Shown piece after piece: positions 22,401 to 33,111 of a stretch of 64,000 bases of DNA. A model generated the notes under the pieces. The model had not been told where the DNA came from and made no database searches. It was given only the letters and a program-made list of their open reading frames with translations. The translations under genes and the position numbers were made by a program. The DNA is from Azolla pinnata (taxonomy: Eukaryota > Streptophyta > Polypodiopsida > Salviniales > Salviniaceae). Position 1 is the first letter of the stretch, and every line of letters starts with the position of its first letter. The stretch lies in NCBI GenBank assembly GCA_037176905.1, contig JBBBWG010014223.1:4740-68739 (forward strand), read 5' to 3'.

Positions 22401-25065
22401 GAAATGAATATGGGCCATGGCCTTATAGACACTAGTACTAGAGCCACCTGAGTGTGAAATCAAAGAGGGAAAAACAGCTTCCAGCCAGGCAGCAGCAAGA
22501 CTCGCATTACAAGCTGCTTTAGGACTCCCACCCTGAGATGAAGCCCACTGGCATGCATCCTTATAAATCTCCTCTATAGCAGATATATTATGAAGACTAA
22601 AAATAGTGGAAACCGTAAATATGCCATTCATCTTATAACAGTTTAAATAAGTTGTTGCCATTATAATGACCAGTTTCTTACCTTCCAAAAGGTGAAATTG
22701 GACATAATGCATATATATAGCCTGTACTGAACAATATGAATACCTGGCATATAGAAGTGGATAAATGAATATTTCACTTTTGCTAAAGAATATCTGGCAT
22801 ACACTTATCACTAATAGTAGCAATACATACAGTAAAACGGTCCCATAAGTGTTCCCCTCCAAACGAAAATGCCACAGGTCGAGTATATGTAGCCGGCATA
22901 GGTCTATCCAAAACGCGAGACTGCAAATGGTACTCTTGCTCAGGGCTCTCTGCATTGAGTGATAAATCAAACAACCTGAAACATGGGAGGTAGAAGGAAA
23001 ACTCTCTTTACTAACATATACTTGGAATACTAACATAGAATTGAATTTAGGATCAAAACCACACCTGAACACACCATCAGATGAAAGGACTCCTAGATGT
23101 GTGTCACTGTAAGGATGCCATGCAACCTGGAGTATGCGCAGTGCTTTGCAAGAGCTCCGAAACCTATGCCCTCCTATGACCAGAGCCCTGAATTTCAACG
23201 AAAAAAAAGATTAATTCGGTCTGCCGAATATAGAGCCGGTTTCTAGATTTTGATGTAAAAACATGAAGTGTTCTTTAAAATCAGAACAATAGTAAATAAA
23301 TGTATTAGATCAGAACAAACCAGAATGAAATCATTAGTCTGTCTCACAACGGGTGGCAGGTATCAGTTAGTGTACCTCACTATCTTGAGACAAAATAATA
23401 AACACTCTCTACAACCATGCCAACAGGTACAAAAAAATCACTGTAAAATATCAATGACTAAAGGAAGCAAACACTAATGCATAGTATATAAAATTCTGAC
23501 TAGAAGACCACACCTCAGTTATGTTACTAGCAGATACACTATTATTATAGCAACACCATAAAACCACGATAATAACAAGTCCTCAGGCCCCAGCCTGTTT
23601 TACATTGGAGTATATTATTTATCCAGGACGTGGTCTATCAGCTCTTTAACGTCTGTATAGTCCCTTCCAATTCTAAACATTCATGAACAGAGTGTAACCA
23701 AATACCTTAGATGACTATAATCTTACATTTATAGGATGATGGCATCCCTACAATTAGATTTGGCCAGGATGTAAGGAATATCCTCTACCTCTTCTTACCT
23801 TCCACAACAGGCTCTCTTAACACAAATAATTCAAAGCTCGTAGCCTTTCCTAACGTTTACAGTACAGTGAGATAAGGATGATTCGTGGCCTATGGCATCT
23901 AAACCATAAGAGAAAAAAGATATCACATATTCTAAACATTTAACCAACTACTGCGATTCAAATTAGAAAAACGTGTAAAACGGTATTGGAAGAATAAGAA
24001 AGAAGTACCTCACATTGTATGATGATGCACTGTCTGGACCCTCGGATGAAGATGGAAGTTGTGATGTGAGATTGACAACTGCTAATTGTTCATCGCCAGC
24101 AAGCACTAAGCATAAACCCCTTCGGTTAAAGGAGAGGAACCGGACTTGGAAGTCCAGATCCACATCTAGACGTAATGTCTGCATCACAGCATCTCTTTTA
24201 GAAAAGAATAGATATACTCTGAAAATTCGTGATGATGCTAAAAGATGCCATTTTGGGGGGCCCTATGTTGTATAGGGTTGAACCAAATACCACGTAAAGT
24301 TATAACACTGTTTTTCAGAAAACTAAATCCTCGATCCTGTGTTACCATCATAGCACTGTTTTTAAGAAAAAATACATCCTCAAATCCAATGTTCCATAGT
24401 TTCTAACTAAATACCATGTCAAGTTTCGATCATAGGACTATTTTTTGAGAAGAATATACGATGCAAAGTTTGCATCATAGTACTGTTTTTTGTGAAGAAA
24501 AGATTCTCAAATCCTATGTCATATAATGTTGAACTACAACCACAGCAATCTATGTTGCAAGAATAATCGCTTGACCTGCTTTACCTCAGAAATAAATTAA
24601 CATCCCACGCATCATTAGAAGGGACGTGAAAGCCAGAACCAGGAAAACAAGAACAAAACTTACAGCACACATTGTTTTGTACTGCAAAAAAACACGACAT
24701 GAGAAGGCCGGGATTACGTGAACACGTACTTTGAAGCTCTTCTTGGAGAGAAGAGTGCTAGCCTTCTCTGATGCTGAGGCTTCTGCTGAAGAGGAGGAGG
24801 AGGAAGAAGAAGAAGAAGAAGAAGATGCGACTTCGGGTTGATCTATTTCGACGCAGTGCAACAGACGCTGGGAGGGGTTCCATAGAAAAAGTCGACCACA
24901 TCTGTCGTAAGCGATGAGGTTGAGAGGGAGGCGCCATGGAGAAGAGGAAGCTTCTGCGTCGCCGTCCGAGTGACGGAGCCTCTGTCGCTGAGCAGAAGGC
25001 GCAGGAATGGCGAGCTTGGAGAAGGCGAGGTTCTGCGAGAGCGGAGCAAGGGCAGCGTCCGCCAT
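19481..25065 (-). CDS. NUP88: Nucleoporin NUP88 / MOS7, 838 aa
   Basis: Ten exons on the minus strand: 24730-25065, 24009-24178, 23065-23187, 22831-22975, 22682-22743, 22380-22596, 21331-22173, 21135-21242, 19885-20134 and 19481-19743, closing in frame at 2517 nt. The product is the nuclear-pore component of the NUP214-NUP88 module; Arabidopsis MOS7 is the immune-signalling orthologue (known). Seen: N-terminal beta-propeller text such as ILQVAWHPYSDTHLGVLSSD, FSFGGEHLWDRFT and VFILFSTGYIYALCP, then a C-terminal coiled-coil region with HGTRLHKTVQDQQRRLTEA and VNRLKLAVKKLTETVELNL. Length is near the roughly 810 aa of MOS7. Odd: a run of about 13 Ser in exon 1, coded by a GAA/GAG-type microsatellite (plus strand). 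The last-exon acceptor at 19744 is the least certain junction. The start is the first ATG, MADAALAPLSQNLAF. Confidence 0.92.
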
Positions 25066-25095
25066 GGCAGCAGGCAGCGTCGACAGGGAAGACTG

Positions 25096-25970
25096 AAAGC
25101 ATGTGCATGCATGCATGCATGCATGGATGCATGGCTGGATGCATGGATGGGTGCGTGCATGCATGCATGTATGCGTGCCCGGGTGGATGGCATGCATGCA
25201 TGTTATGGTTCGTGTCTGTGGATATGCATGTATGTGTATGCATGTAGGCATGGCTGTATGCATGTGCCCCCGTCTGCATGCGTGCATGCGTGTCTATGCA
25301 TGTGTGCATGCGCGCATCCATGTATGTATGGGCGTGTGCGTGTCGGCATGTATGTATGCGCGCCTGCATGCTTGTATGTATGTGTGTCTGCATGCGTGCA
25401 TGCGTCTATGCATGTGGGTGGGTGTGCGTGTGCGCATCTATGTATGTATGTGCATCGGCATGTGCGCATCCGTGTATGTATGTGTGCCGGCGTATTTTTA
25501 TGTATGCATGCATGTGTGCCTGCATAATTGTATGTGTGTGTGCTGCATGCGTGCATGCACAATGCATGTGTCGGTATGTTATGCATGGGGGCATGCATGT
25601 ATGCATGCGCGCGTATATGTATGTATGCGTGCGGGCATGTATGTATGTATGTATGTGCATGTGCGTGTGTGCATGTGTGTGTGCTTGTAGTTGTATGTGT
25701 GTCCGCATGTGTGCATGCATCTATGCGTGCATGCGTGCGCGTATACATGTATGTGTGTGTATGTGCATGAATGCGTCGTATGCAGATCTGTGAGTGTGTA
25801 TGTGCATGTGCATGGGCGTATGCATGTACATGTGCATGTATGCGTGCAAGCGTGTACGACGCATGTGTGTGTATGTATGGATGGGCGTATGCATGTATGT
25901 CTACGTGTCTGCATGTGTGTCTATGCATGTGTGTGTATGTATGCATGCATGTGTGTCTGCATACCATGGG
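25096..25970. repeat. TGCATG/TGTATG-type simple repeat, about 880 bp
   Basis: Degenerate ATGC/ATGT tetramers with GCGTGC and GTGTGT runs start about 30 bp upstream of the NUP88 ATG. All six frames are open for long stretches (Met/Cys/Val/Ala or His/Thr/Ala runs) because the repeat lacks stops; none is a gene. The alternating purine-pyrimidine pattern could favour Z-DNA. Confidence 0.95.
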
Positions 25971-26324
25971 GCATGTCACAAAGAATGCAGCATGGAATCA
26001 AAATTGAGGGCTTTAGGATTTAGACAAGGAAATATCAGAGTCTGAGCATAAAGCCAAGTCGCTCGTGGGTCATTGGCAGTAGTTTCAAAATTTGTGATAC
26101 ATTCTACGTACTAGGGCTACTTAAATTTGGAAATCCGATTCCCTGCGATTCAGAAGGTTTTATAAATCTACCAGTGCCGGTAATTGGAGCACAACAACTT
26201 TTTCGCGATATGCAGGTATAATTAATTGCAGATTCGGCCTAATTACCCCGACACACATCACCGTACTCAACCCATGCTCGATGTCTTTAACAACCATATT
26301 ACGCTAAAACACGGGTTCCAATAC

Positions 26325-27058
26325 TCGGAACCCTAAAACCCCAGCCTCGAAACCCTAAACCCTAAACTTAAGTCCATCTAGTTTGTTGGGGTTCTCGAAG
26401 ATACAAGGGTATTCTGTTACCCCCCCTATCTTGACACAACCTCTGCCTCAAAACCCTAAAACCCCAGCCTCGAAACCCTAAACCCTAAACTCAAGTCCAT
26501 CTAGTTTGTTGGGGTTCTCGAAGATACAGGGGTATTCTGTTACCCCCCCCTATCTTGACACAACCTCTGCCTCAAAACCCTAAACCTAAGCCTCAAAACT
26601 CAGAACCCTAAAACCGAGCCTCAAACCCTAAATACTAAACCCTAAAACCAAGCCTCAAACCCTAAACATTAATATACCCTAAACCCTAAATACTAAACCT
26701 TGAACCCTAAACCCTAAATACTAAACCCCAAACCCTAAACCCTAAATACTAAACCCCAAACCCTAAACCCTAAATACTAAACCCTAAACACTAAACCTAA
26801 ATACTAAACCCTAAACCTAAACCCTAAACCCGAGTCCTTCCAGTTTGTTAGGGTTTTGGAAGAGATAGGGGTATTCTGGTAAATAACTGAAAATTGAAGC
26901 CAGGGGCATATTTGTAAATACTATTTTGTCCACAAATTCAGAGAAGGGCTTTCTTCTCCATCGACTCTGTTAGGGTTAGGGTTAGGGTTAGGGTTAGGGT
27001 TAGGGTTTGGGAGCTTTTCCATCGACTCTGTCAGAGTTAGGGTTAGGGTTAGGGTTTC
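26325..27058. repeat. Interstitial telomere-like repeats with an internal duplication
   Basis: Degenerate CCCTAAA units run from 26325 to about 26835. They include two nearly identical units of about 122 bp (near 26330 and 26452), each with AAGTCCATCTAGTTTGTTGG and a C-run before TATCTTGACACAACC. From 26968 the strand switches: about six TTAGGG units and a second short TTAGGG run at 27034-27055. The array ends about 35 bp before the ATG of the gene at 27091, so it forms that gene's promoter or leader. Confidence 0.93.
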
Positions 27059-27090
27059 CTGTCAGGGTTCTGCTGCTGCTCCCCGTCGCC

Positions 27091-28413
27091 ATGTCGAAGA
27101 AGAACAGCCTTTCCAAGCGCAAGAGCCAGTACGCGTTCGACCTCAAGAGTAACTTCCTCTTCTCCGCCCCTTCTCCTTCACCAGCATCTGTTTGTTCCTT
27201 TTCTGTTCTCGATTGTTTGAGCCTCTCTCTCTCTCTCCTCTCTGCGTCTCCGTCTCGTTGTTCTTCTTTGCTGCAGGAGAGAAGCAAGAACGAGAGAAGA
27301 AAGAGAAAAAGCTGAAAGCCAAGGCCGATAAAATGAAGGTAAGTGTACATCACCTCCCACTCTTCTTCTTCTTCTTCTTCTTCTTCTTCTTCATTTATGC
27401 GTCTTCAGTGTTTGATATCTCCTTTGTTTCTTATCACATTTGATTCGTATCTGCTCTGCTATATCTTCTTCTTCTTCTGGGTTGTTTTCTAGGTCGGTTG
27501 ATGATTGTTTCGATCTAGATTTGATAACGTCGACTCCAAATATCCGCCTTCTTAAACCTTTTGTTCTCTTCCAAGTTGACATGGCTATAGATGCTTACCA
27601 AATCCCTAGCTAAATCCTCTCTGAACCCTGAACCTTCTAGCCTTTGCTTGGTATTTGATCCTCCTTACATATGATTGATTTGTATGATCACTTCGTTTTC
27701 TAAATTTTTCAATTTTTGTAGTTTCAAATTTAGTCTTGTTTTCCTTATTCTGGTCAATTTCAATTCCTTAATCTCGAGCTGTTTACTCTGATCCCTTTTC
27801 CTCTGTTCATATGATTTCATTGTGGAAGCTTCATCCGTGTTTCACTTCTCTCTTTTCTTGTTTGGTTGATTTCATTTCGTTTATTTATTTCTGCATTGCC
27901 GTGTGATCGCTTCTTCTCATGTTTAGTTTCATCAAAATTGATTTATTTCCTGTGGCATCTCTTTTATTATCTGTTTCTATCTCCCCTTTTGAAGTGAGGT
28001 GAGGCTCATTTGACAACTTGAGCTTACACTTGTTTCTCTTTGTTTTCCCTTTCTTTTGTTTTGCTTACTTGCATGGTTGATTTGCATTGTATAGATTCTG
28101 CTGTGTTATGCTTTTTTTTTTCTTCGTTGCTCTTTGCTTTCTGGTTCGATTTGATCCGATAGAGCTATCTCTCTATCATGTTGCAATGGTTTGGGTTATA
28201 TTTTGTTGCTTCGTCTTCTGACTTTTTGTCACATCAATTCATCTTCGTTTTTCTGATGCATCTTGCTCCATTGGGCGGGTTTTCTAGCAGGTTGATTCGT
28301 CAAAGCAGAAGAGCAAAAGAGGTTTCAAAGTCGGAAAGAAAGGAAAAGTGAAGTTGAAAGCCTCAGCTCTCACGAAGGCCAAAGCTGCCCAAGCTATGGA
28401 AGTGGACTCTTGA
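27091..28413 (+). CDS. Small lysine-rich basic protein, 80 aa
   Basis: Three exons, 27091-27148, 27277-27338 and 28291-28413, join in frame to 243 nt. The product begins MSKKNSLSKRKSQYAFDLKR, continues with a Lys/Glu-rich probable helix (EKQEREKKEKKLKAKADKMK) and ends KAKAAQAMEVDS. It resembles short plant proteins of unknown function I cannot name. The charge suggests a nuclear or nucleolar, perhaps RNA- or ribosome-associated, role (inference only). The second intron is long for the gene, about 950 bp and T-rich. TTAGGG repeats lie just upstream; telo-box motifs are known in promoters of translation genes, which would fit. Confidence 0.72.
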
Positions 28414-31400
28414 CAGAATTGTGTATTAAAAGGATCTGTAGTCACTTTCATCACGTAAGTCAAATACTCACTAATTCTGACTCTAAAGAGTGGGTGTGTG
28501 TTTACCTCCCTCGAATTGTCTCGTAGACATACACATCTGTGATGTGTTTCCGATATAAGTCTTCTGGTATCATGCCCTTAGCTTTTAAATGCCAGGGATA
28601 GTAAGTATCAGAAGGGCAAGAGAGTGCATGCCGCTAGCTTGTATCTGTCAAAGTTGAGTTATGAGAGCAGTGTCAAGAAGGAAAACACAGCTTTTTTTGG
28701 CGTACATGATCTTTGGTATTGAATGATGGTCAGTATGAACTGACGATGGTTTTACCTATGAAGACGAGATCGTGTTGCATTTTTATGGATATGTAGTGTT
28801 ACATTTCCTTGCAAATGTTGATCAGCATACTGTGGAGTATTTATAAGCTCGATGGTTGTCTTGTTTTGTGCAAAGACAGCCTTCGGAAGATGTGTTGATT
28901 TAGCTCATTCGGGTGTTCTCGCAAAGAAAAGCTAAATGAATGGGAAGATGAAAGATGTGTTGCAAGCCATAATTCTGTCTCACCTACATGGAACCTGATA
29001 TGTGCAATATTTGAACAAATCAGAGAAAAAAGATGATAATGATGATGGTTGTTGCACTAAAAAGCTCACCAGCTTTGCTATCTGATGTTGTTCATTGAAT
29101 CTTCGTGAATTCTTGAATTCTATATCAAACTTGCAGGAAATTTTTGAAAATTCATCTTCACAAATTCGGGAATTCTATTTCAAACATGCAGGAATTCTTG
29201 AAAATTCATCTTCACAAATTCTCTAATTCTATTTCAAACATGCAGGAAATTCTTGAAAAATCTTCAAACCCCAGACCCTGAACAGGAGATACTCTGAAGT
29301 GATTGACTGTTTCCGCTGATTGTGGATGTTGCAGCGACATAGGTGATGTATCCTCGGTGTTTTGACTGATGTTTTCATCAAAGCCTTGTTTCTATTGTTA
29401 AGCGTATGTAAGATCGACAACTGGCATGAGTGCATTTCCGTGACATGGAGCGGTGATGAGATTGGTCTGTTGATTATCTATATTGGATTGCGGATTCTGT
29501 ATGATGTTTGATGTGTGTCAAAACATGCATGAACTCGGCACTCATTGTTTCGTTCTATGAATGTCACAAACCCTGTCCTGGATTTGCATTTAGAATTTGT
29601 TAGGATCTGACATCACTGGAAGAATGTGTTCCGGTTCTCTTGTTCTCTGTCTAGAAGCAAAAAACTCACCCGATATCCATCTGTTTGAACTGCGCTTTTA
29701 GTGCTGCAAATTCTCTTGTTCATATTGTGCTTTGGTTGTAGACAATCTCAGGCATTCGGGCTCGAATTGAAATCGATGGGTTTCATGCTCCTATGTATGC
29801 ATGGATTTGTTGGATGCAGAAATATGCGTTGAATGCCCTGATTCATGATTCAAGCATTTCCATGTACCGATGCATCGATGCACGAGGATGTAAAGTCAAA
29901 AATCATATATGCTATGAAACAATGCCAAGTTTATCTATGCAAAGGTGCACAGATGCATGAATAACCATTTGTTCCTGCATTTGTTCCTGCCTTACAATGG
30001 TATAAAGAATGATGAATGATCCATTACCGGAGGAAGTTCCATCGCCGCGTCTCTACTTACTCAGATTGGCCTTGAATACCATCAAATTTCAGAACAAATA
30101 ATTTCAATGTAGAAATAATTTCAGAACAAATTTCTTGTATCGCCTCGGCTGGATTTACCTTCAAATGGAGCGATGCGCTTTGCCTTCCATAATGCCCGAG
30201 GAGTTGCGCTGCGAAGCAGCTCCCAAAATGGAAACGATGTACCCCCTGCGTTTCTCTGCTCTGTCTGTGCCCTCGTGGAAAGCATGGTAGAAAGTGTTGC
30301 ATTGATTTCGATGAATTTATTCGAAAGATCGCTAGTGTATTTTCATTCGCGTCATTCGAAGGAGTAGATCACACTACCGATCCCCCTCCTGAAATGGTGC
30401 CGCAATGATCCTCGAGAGTCGTCTCCATTACGTAAATCGCTCGGTAGCGTGTTCAAGACCTGTCTGTGTACAAGCCATCGTATGTCCACAACGTGGACAA
30501 TCCGACAGCTTACCCATCTTACTCATCCACTCTCCAACATGTAATGCTCGATGTCAACCGTTGACAATTAGACCATGTAATGCTATCAACCATTGGCAAT
30601 TAGAACATGTAATGCTCGATGAACTATCAACCGTTGACGATTAGTTATCCGATAAGCCTGATTCCTCTCCCAAAGTTGCCGAGGAATCAAAGTTGGTTCC
30701 GCGGAGAATGGTCTCCCTTACAAGAGAATGGTCTTCATGTGTATTTTTTTCCCTCTATTTTTTGCAGTTGTTTGATTGGAAATGCGTAATTATACCACGC
30801 AAATTGATACATAAATGAGGTATGTAACTAAGTCATGCCTGATATAAAATACCACAAACACTATTTTGGAAATAATTTTTCTTTGATCTAGATTCTAAAC
30901 ACATGAACAAACAAACAAACAAATAAATAAGTATCATATGCAAACTTTGGATAAAATCTAAACATATACTATTTACAAATAAAAAGGAAAAATAATATAT
31001 ATATATATATATATATACATAATGCTCATTTGGAATACTAGTCTTCCTATAGTTATATGATACATGTCTAAATCTAAGTATAGATATCACTATAGATAAA
31101 TTTTTATTGGCGATTATTGCTATATAACAATTGAATTAACACAGGTACCAACTGAAAAAACAAACAGGAATATTCTCAAATTTGCCCCTGGTCTTTTCAG
31201 GAATACATAGCTGGGGAAAAAAAGGGTATCCATGAGGGAAAAACAAAATAAAAAAGGAATTAAAACGAGCAAATACAGCTTTTTTTTTTCCCTCTTGTTT
31301 GTTCTGAAAAAATATCCTTTGTCATTAGTTATAAAAGAAATGTCCACTGAACTACAATCCTTTTATAAGAGTGTAAGGACCCAAGAACAAATAAGCATTC

Positions 31401-32010
31401 CACTGTACGCGGCGATTTTTATACGAATCGATCAACGCTAAGACACAGGAGGGGGAAAGCAGATACCTTGGAGTAAGTAATACAATTCAGAAAGGCATTG
31501 CATTGTAAATATTGTAGAAGAGGCCTCAGACACCATTTCTTTTTTTCCCCCTCTTCTTCTTCTTTCTTCTTCTTCTTCTTCTTCTTCTTCTTCTGTTTGC
31601 AGATATTTTCTCTTTTATCAGAAAAAGGAGGAAAAAAAAGGAAGAAGAAGAAGAAGAGGGAAAAAAAAAACCTCATTTTTAATTCCTTAATTAATTAATT
31701 ATTTTCCGGCATTTGTTCAGGAATTATTTAGTGCATATTCCATACATTTATTTAATACGACAAACAAACAAACAAACAAATAAATAAATAAACAAACAAA
31801 CAAATAAATAAATAAATAAACAAATAAATAAAAAATAAATAAAAAAAAATTAAAAAAAAATAAAAAAAATAAAAAAATAAAAAAATAAAAAAATAAAAAA
31901 TAAATAAAAATGGAGCAAAAAAAATGGTGTTTTTCCCCCTTCTATTTATTTGCAGATATTTTCTCTTTTTATTTCAGAAAAGGAAAAAAAAAAGAGAGAA
32001 AATTAATGGT
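28414..32010. other. Intergenic region with short tandem repeats and AT-rich DNA
   Basis: A two-to-three-copy repeat of about 64 bp lies at 29115-29262 (units like GAATTCTATTTCAAACATGC). A short repeat at 30535-30650 has units with CATGTAATGCTCGATG and CAACCGTTGAC. There is a (TA)n run at 30995-31016, a (CTT)n run at 31556-31595 and a (CAAA/TAAA)n stretch at 31760-31910. Short ORFs here show no family resemblance. No gene was recognised. Confidence 0.7.
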
Positions 32011-32024
32011 GAATATAAAAGGCA

Positions 32025-33111
32025 GCTTCTTCTTCTTCTTCTCTCTTTCTTTCTTTCTTTCTTTCTTCTTCTTCTTCTTCTTCGTCTTCTTCTTCGTCTT
32101 CTGTCTGTGTCCGTGTCTGTGTGTCTGAATCTTCTGGGATCCACAGCTTCCCTTCCAGTACCGCTACTCCGAAGTGCTGCGCTCCCTCGCTCTTTCCGCT
32201 CGGAGCTTCTCCCTGAAGAGAACTATACTCCTCTTGCTCCCCCCGCTCCTTCCGTTTTTCGCTTCTTTGCACCGACAGTAACGGTGCCTCCAGGTTCGCT
32301 TCCCTCTCCCTCTCCTTTTTTTTTTTCCCCTCTATCTTTTCTTCGATCGTTTCCCCCGCTAGATCCGGCCAGATCTTGCTAGATCTCGCCATACGCCCCT
32401 GCACATTCTCTCTTTTCGCATCCGCATCCGCATCCGCATCCGCCGGCCGTGCGCCGCAGCGATTTGTTCCTTGCATGACGTAGAGCAGAACGGAGTTCCT
32501 CCCGAGGCCTTCACAGGCTCGAAACGAGCAAGCAAAACAAAGCAATATATCCACCTCCAGTTCGTCGCACCAAGTGTACCACAATGTCCATGTTTCTGTT
32601 CCACTAATCTGACGGCTTCACATCCGAACATGAAGCTTAGACACGCATGCTCTAATTTTAAGAGGTCAGACCAGAACGAAAGCTCGGATTTGTGATAATA
32701 TCTCGCTTCAATTCACTGATTCGGTAGCTCTGGTTTCACCCTGAATTCTTACAGAGATACTCCTTGAAACTAGGAGGATAATGGAAGATTAAAAACAGAT
32801 AGGCCCAAATCCCTAACCCTCCTGAATCTGGAGAGCTCATTTTTAAACCCTAAACTATAATGCAAAAAGTGTAACATCAAAAAGCAAGCCTTTTAACCTA
32901 CCCCCACAAACCTTCTGCAGGAGGATGCTGTTTGATCTTTCCATTGATGCACTCTGAGACTATAAAGACGTGATAAAACCTTCAATATCTAAATGGTTTT
33001 GTTTGTCTCATTCTCTTTCCACATTTTTATGCCGATGTATTTTATTCCTTAGTTCCTTAAATGTTCCTTCGCTTTCTGCAGATATATATAAGGTGCCCCA
33101 GCTAGCTTACT
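32025..33111 (+). promoter_or_regulatory. Probable PP2C leader with (CTT)n tract and 5' UTR intron
   Basis: (CTT)n/(TTTC)n DNA at 32025-32100 is followed by GC-richer text up to about 32295, then an acceptor CTGCAG at 33076-33081 thirty bases before the ATG. This fits a transcribed leader with one intron starting after CCTCCAG near 32295. Inferred from composition and splice signals only. Confidence 0.5.

Noticed and set aside
22341-23198. A 285-codon minus-strand ORF as a gene of its own
   Set aside because: It reads through NUP88 exons and introns; the spliced NUP88 model uses another frame for part of it and restores family motifs.
25096-26045. Many long overlapping ORFs of Met/Cys/Val/Ala or His/Thr/Ala on both strands
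   Set aside because: They come from the stop-free TGCATG-type simple repeat; all frames are open and there is no protein-like composition.
26325-27058. A true chromosome end
   Set aside because: Genes continue on both sides and the units are degenerate with a strand switch, so the array is interstitial.
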